Positions 1 through 8,820 of a DNA stretch of 13,227 nt are shown here, piece after piece. Source of the DNA: Myxococcales bacterium (lineage in GTDB: Bacteria; Myxococcota_A; UBA9160; SMWR01); contig JACZVU010000064.1 of NCBI GenBank assembly GCA_022572485.1, positions 1 to 13,227 of the forward strand. The letters run 5' to 3'. The notes under the pieces were generated by a model. That model saw only the letters and a list, made by a program, of their open reading frames with translations. It searched no databases and was not told the DNA's origin. A program made the translations under genes and the position numbers. Position 1 is the first letter of the stretch; every line of letters starts with the position of its first letter.

Positions 1-1365
1 AGGCCGCGTAGAGCGCGGCGGTAACCGCCTGTTCGAGTTCGGCACCGCTCAGGCGCGCCGCTTGGGCGGCCAGTTCTGCCAACCCAAATTGCAGCGGATC
101 GCGACCACGGCGCCTGAGGTGAATCGATAAAATCTCGGCTCGCTCATTCTCGGTTGGCAGGTCGACGAAGAAGAGGTCATCGAATCGCCCGCGCCGAAGC
201 AGTTCGGGTGGCAGTGCGGTGACGTCGTTTGCGGTTGCGACCACGAAGACCGGCGAGTCTTTTTCGGAGAGCCAGGTCAGGAATGAGCCGAATACCCGGC
301 TCGCGCTCGGGTCCGACTCCGATGCCGCGAACCCCTTCTCGATTTCATCGATCCAGAGCACCGCGGGCGCGAGCGACTCTGCGACCTGCACGGCTTCGCG
401 GATCGCGTGCTCGGGGCTCTGTGTCTCACTCGAAAAAGTCGCCGCGAGGTCGAGCCTCAGCAGTGGGAAGTGCCACTCGCGTGCGACGGCCTTCGCACAC
501 AGGGATTTGCCGCAACCCTGAACGCCCAGCAGCAGCAACCCTCGCGGAGTGGGCAGGCCGAACGCTCGCGCTTCGCTTCCGAAGGCCCGGCGCCGCTCTT
601 GCAGCCAAAGTTTGAGTTCGCCGAGCCCTCCTACATCGTTGAGTCCCGCGTCGCATTGGTGGAAGCTCAGCGCGGGCGTGCGCCCGAGCGCGCGCCGTTT
701 CTCGCACACGATCTCCGCAACCGCATCGTCGTTGAGTCCCTGCGATTTCGTACAGGCTTTGCGAAAAACGCGTACAGCCTCTGATCCGGTGAGCCCGAGC
801 CCACTGCGCGCCGCCGCGTGCAAGAGTTGCGACTTCGATTCGGTGTCTTCGGAAGCGGCGTCTCCGTGTTGTTCGGCGAGGCGTTCGAAGAGCGAGAGAA
901 GTTCGCCTTCGTTCGGCAGTGGGAGTTCCGTGATCGCGGCTTCGCGCAGCAATTCGATGGGCAGATGCAGCACGGGTCCGAGCAGGATGATGACTTGGCG
1001 GCGTGCGGCGATCTGCGGGAGCAGATCGCGAAGTCGGCGTATCGCCATGGGGTCGTCGAGTAGGCGGTGGGCGTCGAGCAGCACGAAGACCGCCGCTTCT
1101 TCGCAGGAAGCGATTCCGATCATGCCCTCGTTCAAGGAGCCCGCGCCGGAACCCTCTACGAACTTGATTTTGCGCTCCTTGGGCTTGGAATCGACTTCGC
1201 TGACTTCGAGCCCGGATGCGAGCGTCCAGGTGATGCAACGGCGCTCCGTTGCCTGTGCGAGGCGGCGCAGGAGCGCGAGCGCGCGATCTTCCTCGCTGCT
1301 TTCGAGCGCGATTAGGTTCCAGCCCGAGCGGATCAGCAGCTGGAGCTCTTCCGCACAGTCCGCGC

Positions 1366-1369
<4 letters not shown>
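1..1369 (-). CDS. Ycf46-like AAA+ ATPase (partial, C-terminus off left edge)
   Basis: This open minus-strand frame has no stop between 1369 and the window edge and gives 456 residues. The C-terminal half is a classical AAA+ module: Walker A GVQGCGKS (about 282-289), Walker [10 protein letters not shown] (337-345), sensor-1 VATAND (377-382), and the second region of homology with arginine fingers in [16 protein letters not shown] (390-405). The start of the AAA lid follows ([10 protein letters not shown], 440-449). The N-terminal 240 residues form a separate domain that may be a degenerate P-loop fold. This layout matches the Ycf46/COG0464 group (roughly 500 residues), so perhaps 30-60 residues are missing. 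The start ATG (1367-1369) overlaps the gspE stop as ATGA, which implies translational coupling. The substrate is unknown; a role in remodelling a secretion or pilus component is inferred only from the neighbour. Confidence 0.88.
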
Positions 1370-3234
<1,865 letters not shown>

Positions 3235-3362
3235 TGTGCGCGTACCCCTTCTAGCTGCTTATCGGCGATCGGCCGAAAAAAACGACTGCTCGGGGTCGGG
3301 GATTTCGCGGCCCTGCGGCTGGATCGAAAAGCCCCCGGCCCGCAACGCGTTATGCTGCCGCG
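3235..3362. promoter_or_regulatory. Divergent intergenic region with a TATGCT box before the glycosylase
   Basis: These 128 bases separate two divergent genes and must hold both promoters. On the plus strand TATGCT (3351-3356) fits a -10 element and ends six bases before the glycosylase ATG at 3363. That spacing would put the transcript start at or near the start codon, giving a leaderless mRNA. No Shine-Dalgarno sequence precedes the ATG, which is consistent. No convincing -35 box is seen. An AT-richer patch (about 3276-3288) lies on the gspE side. Confidence 0.4.
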
Positions 3363-3983
3363 ATGCATCCCAAGATCGATCCCGAATTGCTCGAGCGCGC
3401 CCGCCGGAGCCTGCGGCGCCGCGATCCAGCGCTCGGGGCCGTGATCCGGCGGGTTGGCCCCTGCGGGCTCCAGGCCAGCGGGGACCCCTACCGAGCGCTG
3501 GTTCGTTCGGTCGTCTACCAACAGCTCGCCGGCTCCGCGGCGGGCGCCATCCTCGGGCGGGTCACGGCGCGCTTCGGGGGGCGGATCCCGCGGCCCGAAC
3601 GGCTGTTGGCCGCGACCGATGCCGAGCTGCGATCCGACGGGCTCTCGCGCCAGAAGATCGCCGCGATCCAAGCCATCGCGCGCGCGTTCGCCGACAACAC
3701 CCTCTGCAACCGGCGGCTCCGCCAGATGCCGGACCGTGAAGTCGTCGACGCCGTCACCCAGGTCCGGGGCGTCGGAGAGTGGACGGCCCACATGCTGCTG
3801 ATGTTTTCGCTCGGCCGCACCGACGTCCTCCCGGTCGGTGACTACGGGGTGCGAAAGGGCGCGCAGATCGTCTACGACCTCAACGATCTTCCCAAGCCCG
3901 CCGAACTCGCGAGCCTCGGCGAACGCTGGCGCCCCTACCGCTCGGTGGGCGCCTGGTACCTCTGGACAGTAGTCGACTCATGA
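3363..3983 (+). CDS. AlkA-type DNA-3-methyladenine glycosylase (HhH-GPD)
   Basis: This 206-residue base-excision repair enzyme belongs to the HhH-GPD superfamily and would excise alkylated purines, probably 3-methyladenine. The early helix motif SVVYQQLAGSAA (49-60) is typical of AlkA/MAG proteins. The helix-hairpin-helix is VTQVRGVGEWTAHMLLM (131-147), followed by the Gly/Pro-Asp loop DVLPVGDYGVRKG (154-166), with D160 as the expected catalytic aspartate. The length fits the short bacterial DNA-3-methyladenine glycosylase II form, which lacks the N-terminal domain of E. coli AlkA. The FeS cysteine cluster of EndoIII/MutY is absent, which argues against those relatives. It appears to be a single-gene unit, diverging from gspE. 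The exact substrate range cannot be read from sequence. Confidence 0.92.
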   Translation: MHPKIDPELLERARRSLRRRDPALGAVIRRVGPCGLQASGDPYRALVRSVVYQQLAGSAAGAILGRVTARFGGRIPRPERLLAATDAELRSDGLSRQKIAAIQAIARAFADNTLCNRRLRQMPDREVVDAVTQVRGVGEWTAHMLLMFSLGRTDVLPVGDYGVRKGAQIVYDLNDLPKPAELASLGERWRPYRSVGAWYLWTVVDS

Positions 3984-3990
3984 CCTCGGA

Positions 3991-4013
3991 CCCGCCGCTG
4001 CTGCGCGGGCGGG
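3991..4013 (+). terminator. Possible GC hairpin after the glycosylase gene
   Basis: CCCGCC (3991-3996) can pair with GGCGGG (4008-4013), starting eight bases past the stop codon. A short run of four T follows at 4022-4025. The stem is GC-rich but the T tract is weak and displaced, so termination is only possible. The structure also lies in the region where the tRNA promoter would be expected. Confidence 0.3.
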
Positions 4014-4054
4014 AGCCGGACTTTTGCGCGATATTCCCGCCGCTCACCGAGTGC

Positions 4055-4130
4055 GTCCCCATCGTCTAGCGGCCTAGGACTCCGCCCTTTCAAGGCGGCA
4101 ACACGGGTTCGAGTCCCGTTGGGGACGCCA
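4055..4130 (+). tRNA. trnE: tRNA-Glu (anticodon TTC)
   Basis: A complete 76-base cloverleaf is present. The acceptor stem GTCCCCA (4055-4061) pairs with TGGGGAC (4120-4126), followed by discriminator G and an encoded CCA (4128-4130). The anticodon stem CCGCC/GGCGG (4082-4086/4094-4098) encloses the loop CTTTCAA with anticodon TTC at 4089-4091. The T arm has ACGGG-TTCGAGT-CCCGT. The D arm carries GTCTAGCGGCCTAGGAC, very like the E. coli tRNA-Glu. It decodes GAA and GAG and can also serve as the donor for tetrapyrrole synthesis in organisms using the C5 pathway. A TATTCC sequence at 4032-4037 might be its -10 box. Confidence 0.97.
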
Positions 4131-4468
4131 CCAGGCGGCCGATGGCACGGCGTCTTCGCCGGCTACTCCCTGCGGTCTCCTTTGGCGTACGAAAGTACGC
4201 CTTCGTCGCCCTTCGGTCCGAGGCCGACGAATCCACCGCACCCTCGACCGCCTGGGCTGGATCGGTTCAAATTGAACTTGCCCCGGTGGTCCATTCGATC
4301 ATCGCTTGAAAACAAGGGGCCGATGGCTTCGGACGGGGTCGCTTGTAGGGTTCACTCTCGGCCGTCAGTGTCGTCCAACCCGGCTGTATCCGTCTACCCG
4401 AGCAAGCCGAGCCCGCCGTAGTGCAAGGGGGCCCACGGTTGACACCCCTGCTCCCGGACGAAACGCGC
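4131..4468. other. Gene-free stretch downstream of tRNA-Glu with two hairpins
   Basis: No open frame here has a recognisable product or a credible start. Just past the tRNA there is a perfect hairpin (4184-4201) and directly after it a second inverted repeat, TTCGTCG (4202-4208) with CGACGAA (4225-4231). The rest, up to the stop of the minus-strand pseudoprotease, shows no repeat or integrase remnant. I do not see a second copy of the tRNA 3' end, so there is no direct evidence for an integration site. Confidence 0.5.
4184..4201 (+). repeat. Perfect 7-bp hairpin with GAAA tetraloop
   Basis: GGCGTAC (4184-4190) and GTACGCC (4195-4201) are exact inverted copies around GAAA, a stable GNRA-type loop in RNA. 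It lies 53 bases past the tRNA CCA end and is followed by a second imperfect stem (4202-4231). There is no T run, so it is not a standard intrinsic terminator. It could be a processing or stabilising element for the tRNA transcript or a dispersed palindromic repeat. Confidence 0.6.
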
Positions 4469-5980
4469 TCACCGGTACTCAGGGGCCTGCGGGTCGCACT
4501 CGACTGTGACGCGTTCCCGGCCGGGTGGTCGAAGTCGGATTCGAGCTGGGATGTCGTAGTTCTCGAGGATCCGGGCGGTCGACTCTTCGAAGCCGGCGGC
4601 GTCGAGCACCACCTCCCCGTGCAGGTCGTCGCGGTAGAACTTCAGTCGGTGAAATCCGCCGACGGCGTGGCGAAATGCCTCGTCCGCGTCGGCAATGCTA
4701 TCGACGCTGCGGCCGTTGATTTCTGCCAGTGCCAGATTGGCCAGCGGGTGATAGCCGAGGTTGTAGGGGTCCGGAAGCAGTTTCGAGAGCAACAGGATGC
4801 GACGGCGTTCCGCGGTCTGGGACTCCCGCTCGCGGTCGTAGCGTTGCACGAGATTCGCTGGGGCCTTCTTGCGCCATGGGTTGCCCCAGGCGCGCAGGTA
4901 GTTGCCGTCGAGCTCGCGAAGCACCAGCCCTCCCGCCACGAGATACGGGGGCGGTGGTTGGTCGCGGCGATCCGGGATCAGCCAATCGGCGCCGGGGTTG
5001 CGGCGCAGCTCGATGTCGAGGTCTAGTATTTCGCCGTCCCGAAGCACCTGGAATCGGACGAGATCGCCCGGCCGGTGGCCGTCTACCAAGATGTGCTGGA
5101 ACGCGAGCTGCCCGTAGCGCGGATGCTCGTAGTTTCCCATCGCGTCCAAAGCGAGACCCTCCACGCTGAGGATGAGATCCCACGGCTCGAGCGCGTCACA
5201 GCCCGTCGACCCCCAGGGTATCCACCGGAGTACGACTCCCCGCGGCTTGCCTTTCAATCCCAGATAGGCGGCGAGTGCGGGATCCTGACCGAATTGCCAG
5301 TACGGTCGAAACGATGCGAAACCGGGGTCGTCGGCGGAGCGAGCTCCGCGGACGTAGGCGGAGAGGATCTCGACGGGAATGACTGTGGCGAGCTGCCCTT
5401 CTTGCAAGACGCTGAGTCCGACCAGCCTTCCGTCGGAGAAGACGGGCTCGGCCCACCCGCCGCCCGACAGGTCGGTGTTCAACAAGAGGAAGGCGTGGGT
5501 GATGGACCCATACGGGCTTTCGCGGACGTTGATTCCAGCGATCTGGCTCTTCGAGATCTCGTACTGCTGGTTCTGCCACCGTGCCGAGTACACGATCCCC
5601 TCGCCGGGCGCGGACTTCGCAAATCGCACGGCCTCTAGATCGTCGAAGAAGCCGGGCTCCTCCACCTCGAGCAGAGCCAGGTCGATGTCCGCATCGACGT
5701 GAACGACCCGCGCGGGAACGCGCGCTGCACTCCCGTTTTTCTGCACCTGGATTAGGATGGCGTCACGGATGAGCTTCGCCTTGGTCATCAGCTGCGAGCG
5801 GTCCAGCACCACGGCCGATCCGATCCGGGTGCTCGGGGTGCCCTTCGTCCAGGGTCGGTGTTCGTCGAAGGACTGATGGGTCACCCGGAGCGACACAACT
5901 TGTGCGTCATGCGCGGATTGCGCCACCGTTGGTCCCAAGACCGAGGCCGCCAACAGCAGTGATAGACTCCCGATTCTCAA
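4469..5980 (-). CDS. Deg9-like HtrA pseudoprotease (catalytic His and Ser lost)
   Basis: This 503-residue exported protein has the domain order of plant Deg9-type HtrA proteins: a trypsin-like S1C domain (about 25-210), a PDZ domain (about 225-325), and a C-terminal PDZ-like part beginning near YLVAGGLVLREL (about 345). A signal peptide is visible (SLSLLLAASVLGPTVAQSA). Aligned with its neighbour, MTNAHV is replaced by MTKAKL, so the catalytic His becomes Lys69. The Asp is kept in DIDLALLE (D100). GNSGGPV becomes GGWAEPV, so the nucleophile Ser becomes Trp176. It is therefore predicted to be proteolytically dead. The TTG start (5980) overlaps the upstream TGA by four bases, with GAGGA about nine bases before it. 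The frame is intact over full length, which argues for a selected role, perhaps as a scaffold, substrate adaptor or partner in a mixed oligomer. Confidence 0.85.
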   Translation of the reverse strand: MRIGSLSLLLAASVLGPTVAQSAHDAQVVSLRVTHQSFDEHRPWTKGTPSTRIGSAVVLDRSQLMTKAKLIRDAILIQVQKNGSAARVPARVVHVDADIDLALLEVEEPGFFDDLEAVRFAKSAPGEGIVYSARWQNQQYEISKSQIAGINVRESPYGSITHAFLLLNTDLSGGGWAEPVFSDGRLVGLSVLQEGQLATVIPVEILSAYVRGARSADDPGFASFRPYWQFGQDPALAAYLGLKGKPRGVVLRWIPWGSTGCDALEPWDLILSVEGLALDAMGNYEHPRYGQLAFQHILVDGHRPGDLVRFQVLRDGEILDLDIELRRNPGADWLIPDRRDQPPPPYLVAGGLVLRELDGNYLRAWGNPWRKKAPANLVQRYDRERESQTAERRRILLLSKLLPDPYNLGYHPLANLALAEINGRSVDSIADADEAFRHAVGGFHRLKFYRDDLHGEVVLDAAGFEESTARILENYDIPARIRLRPPGRERVTVECDPQAPEYR

Positions 5981-7485
5981 AAGCGGCGATCCTCGACAAC
6001 GCCGAACTGCTCCAGGATCTCGGAATGGGCGCGATCCGCATCCTCGCGCCGCATCACCTCGAATCGGCCGAAATAGGCGAACTCGAAGACGTGGAATTCC
6101 TCGCGGTTGCTCTCCACCGCCTCGACGAGGTCCGTCAAGCTGCGGATGGGCCTGTCGTTGACGCGTTCCAAAACGGCCTGGCCGGACCAGGTCATGTGGA
6201 TGTTGACCGGGTGATCCAGGCGTCTAAGCAGCACGACGGTGCTGTTCAGACGCTCCGGCTCGGCGAAGGCGCGCGACGAGTACTCGTAGCTGATCTGGGT
6301 CTGGACGGTATCACCGAGGGCTGCCACCACCCCGCTGCACAGCGGGGCGAAGACCAGGCCGGCGTACACGTAGTAGCGTGGTAGTTCGCCGTAGGGAGCC
6401 CGGTAACAGTCGAACGCCGCCAGAGACTCGATCGGGAACTTGAGGTCGAGGCGTCGGCCCTCGCGTACGACGCCGAGACTCACGGTCTCGCCGCTCTGTA
6501 GCTGGTCTACGATGGCCGTGAAGGCCAGGCGGAGATCGGCCACTGCCACCGATCCGTCGTTGGCGATGTCATGGCCGTTCACCTCGATGAGGACGTCCTT
6601 CTCTCGAAGGTGTCCGTCCGCACTGCTCCCCGGAAAGACGAGGTCCACTCGAACTCCGGAGGCCGTCGCCTCGAGGCCCGCGGCGCGACGCGCTGCGGGG
6701 TTCTCGAGCTTTGACCACAACAGCCCGATCTCGGGAAAGCCGTCGTAGCGGCCGTCTGCCAGGTCGCCGAGAAAGTGCTGGATGATTTCGGTGGGAATGA
6801 AGAAGCCGACGTTCTCGAGCTTGGAAACGGATTGGAAGGCCACGCCGACGACGCGCCCGTTCCGAATCACGGGACCGCCGCTGTTGCCGGGGTTGATTGC
6901 GGCGTCGGTCTGAACCGTGAGGTAGGTGTCCAGGCCCGAGTGGCTGTACCGGTTCACTTCGATTCGAGAGACCACCCCGCGCGTCGCCGAGAGCTGTCGA
7001 CCAGCGGTCGGGTAGCCGTAGGTCTCCACCAGAGATCCCAGCCGCGGAAGGGCTCCGAATTTCAGGGCGGGGATGCCTTCGAGCAGGCCCGCCTCGACGG
7101 GCTCGAGCAATGCGAGGTCACAGTCGTGGGCAATGCTCGCCACGCGCGCCTCGTGAGGCGTCGGGTCTCCGTACAGATACAGCAGCAACATGCGAGCATC
7201 GCTCACCACGTGCGCGTTGGTCATGATGAGCCCGCCGTCGATGACAAATCCGCTTCCCACGTTCGTCTGGGTCGGCGCGCTGGTCCACGGCGAGTACCAG
7301 TCGGCCTTTTGCGAGTGGTTGACGATCCGAACCACGGAGCGTTCGATCTGCGCTTCGCCACGCAGCGACGGGATGTTCGCGGTACAGGTCAGGCCGGCCA
7401 ATCCACAGAGTAAAGCGGCCCCCAGACGCGGTCGGCCGGGCCGGAGATTGCGGGACACGCCGCAACGATAGCAGTCTCCGCTCAT
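5977..7485 (-). CDS. Deg9-like HtrA serine protease (S1C-PDZ-PDZ-like)
   Basis: This is an active-looking envelope serine protease. Numbered from the TTG at 7521, the triad is His104 (MTNAHV), Asp135 (HDCDLALLE) and Ser214 (NPGNSGGPV). A PDZ domain follows (about 280-375, with ANDGSVAVADLRLAF), then a second PDZ-like domain starting near LPRYYVYAGLVFAPL (about 399). This arrangement, including the segment after the nucleophile, matches plant Deg9 and its bacterial homologues more than DegP. The likely role is periplasmic protein quality control or regulated processing. A basic n-region and hydrophobic core (RPRLGAALLCGLAGLTCTA) indicate export. Start choice is uncertain: ATG 7485 is used here, with TTG 7521 and GTG 7458 also in frame and none having a clear ribosome binding site. 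It is followed with a 4-base overlap by its pseudoprotease paralogue. Confidence 0.9.
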   Translation of the reverse strand: MSGDCYRCGVSRNLRPGRPRLGAALLCGLAGLTCTANIPSLRGEAQIERSVVRIVNHSQKADWYSPWTSAPTQTNVGSGFVIDGGLIMTNAHVVSDARMLLLYLYGDPTPHEARVASIAHDCDLALLEPVEAGLLEGIPALKFGALPRLGSLVETYGYPTAGRQLSATRGVVSRIEVNRYSHSGLDTYLTVQTDAAINPGNSGGPVIRNGRVVGVAFQSVSKLENVGFFIPTEIIQHFLGDLADGRYDGFPEIGLLWSKLENPAARRAAGLEATASGVRVDLVFPGSSADGHLREKDVLIEVNGHDIANDGSVAVADLRLAFTAIVDQLQSGETVSLGVVREGRRLDLKFPIESLAAFDCYRAPYGELPRYYVYAGLVFAPLCSGVVAALGDTVQTQISYEYSSRAFAEPERLNSTVVLLRRLDHPVNIHMTWSGQAVLERVNDRPIRSLTDLVEAVESNREEFHVFEFAYFGRFEVMRREDADRAHSEILEQFGVVEDRRF

Positions 7486-7785
7486 TCCAGTCGCAGGAGT
7501 CGCTGGTGAGGTCGATTTCAAGGCGATGGATACGACGAATCAGACTCCCTTGCGACGTCCGATAACGTACGAAGTGTCAAATCCCGTCGGGGTTGTGGGT
7601 CTTGCCTCCTCCGATGGGCTCGGTCACGACCGGCCGAAAATGCCGCGTGCGCGCCGCGAGGTTCGGCATCCATTGCGAGCGGCTTGACAACCGACCTGCA
7701 CGACGAGCAGGTGGGGGCCGGACGTACCGTGCACTCCGATCGCTCTTTGATGCCGTTTTGGCAGGGGCAGCGCTTTCAGCCGCTT
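7486..7785. other. Spacer between the PEBP and protease genes
   Basis: I see no credible gene in these 300 bases on either strand. The stretch must hold the end of the PEBP transcript and probably the promoter of the protease pair, whose possible TTG start (7521) extends into it. No clear terminator or -10/-35 pair stands out. Confidence 0.4.
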
Positions 7786-8379
7786 CTATTTCCCGGACTT
7801 CTGGTACGTGCCGACCCGCTGTGCCTCGCCGAGGAGGTGTCCCGCCATCGCCTTTTCGAGCTGCGCCTTCGTAGGCTCGCCGAGATCGCCGAGCTCTGTA
7901 TCGAGCGCGTAGAGCTTGAAGAAGTAGCGGTGACGGCCGATCGGTGGGCACGGTCCTCCGTAGCCCGTGCGCTTCCAATCGTTGAGCCCTTCTCGTGTCC
8001 CACGGGGCAGCGAGCTCGCCCCGATCGCCTCGGGCAAACCCTGCGCCGAGGGCGGGACGTCGTACAGAACCCAGTGGACCCACGTCATTTTGGGAGCCGC
8101 GGGATCGGGCGCGTCCGGGTCGTCGACGATGAGAGCGAGGCTCTTGGTTCCGCTCGGTACGCCCGACCAGGCGAGCACTGGGGACACGTCCTCTCCCTCG
8201 CAGGTGTATTTGGCGGGAATGGCCCCGTTGGGTTCGAACGCACTGGCATTGAGCACCATTTTATCCATGGCTTCTCCTTGTTGAGGGAGCACGATCGCAG
8301 CCGCGGCGAAAGCACACATGAGCGCCGTCCGCACGACAGGAGCGCACTCCGGCAGATGGGAAAAGGAACCTGTTCGCAT
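7786..8379 (-). CDS. YbhB/YbcL-family Raf kinase inhibitor-like (PEBP) protein
   Basis: This protein of about 197 residues belongs to the phosphatidylethanolamine-binding protein family, whose bacterial members have poorly defined roles. The body shows the family signatures: IPAKYTCEGEDVSP near the start of the fold, the ligand-site DDPDAPDP, MTWVHWVLYDVP and GPCPPIGRHRYFFKLYALD. The N-terminus has a signal-like segment (TALMCAFAAAAIVLPQQGEA), suggesting export. ATG 8379 is chosen because GGAGG lies ten bases before it; GTG 8388 is in frame but only one base from the same GGAGG. An internal ATG at 8268 has an even better site (AAGGAGA just upstream) and would give a leaderless cytoplasmic form. 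It is in the same orientation as the protease pair but separated by about 300 bases. Confidence 0.88.
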   Translation of the reverse strand: MRTGSFSHLPECAPVVRTALMCAFAAAAIVLPQQGEAMDKMVLNASAFEPNGAIPAKYTCEGEDVSPVLAWSGVPSGTKSLALIVDDPDAPDPAAPKMTWVHWVLYDVPPSAQGLPEAIGASSLPRGTREGLNDWKRTGYGGPCPPIGRHRYFFKLYALDTELGDLGEPTKAQLEKAMAGHLLGEAQRVGTYQKSGK

Positions 8380-8820
8380 CGCTTTCACGCCTCCGGCAGC
8401 GATGTTTCTTCTACCTCAATGCAGCATCCCGCCGCCAGAAAAAGATTCATACTTTCCCATAACCTCAACCCTACGCCTATTCCCTAGCAGCCTCCGCGTA
8501 CCTAGCTCGGGCATTTTCAGCCGCGATAGCGATGAAGATTTTCTCCCAGGCCGATAGGCGATCCTCTCTTTCCGAGTCGCTTCCCTGCTGCCTGCGCTTC
8601 TTCTTTGCAGGATCGGGCCGGCTTCTCTTTCAACTCAACCGCATCCGCGTCGCGCAGGCCGGCTTCTCGGGCCAGGACACATTCGTCCCGATCCTATGGG
8701 CGCAGTCTTCGCGGTTGTCGGAGCTTGTCTGTACAGGTTCGGAACCACGCCGCGGGGCTGAACTCTTCACGCTCTCGCTTTGTCGCGCAGCGCCTCTGGA
8801 TGGATCCAGCCCGCGGCGGG
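8380..8820. other. 441-base stretch with no convincing gene
   Basis: The region between the membrane/TPR gene and the PEBP gene has short open frames but none with a good start, family resemblance or consistent codon use. It looks less GC-rich than its flanks, especially 8400-8600, and the plus strand is pyrimidine-rich. A 12-base direct repeat (GGCCGGCTTCTC) occurs at 8616-8627 and 8657-8668. The right half could be decayed coding sequence, but I cannot name a source. The promoter of the PEBP gene should lie near its right-hand neighbour bases (8390-8480). Confidence 0.4.

Noticed and set aside
4055..4468. Integration site or island boundary at tRNA-Glu
   Set aside because: tRNA 3' ends are common integration sites, but no integrase, phage gene or repeated tRNA 3' end is present in the window.
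4469..5980. Reading the second Deg9-like gene as a sequencing artefact or pseudogene
   Set aside because: The frame is intact over 503 codons, has a signal peptide and ribosome binding site, and the loss affects only the catalytic positions, which fits a functional pseudoprotease better.
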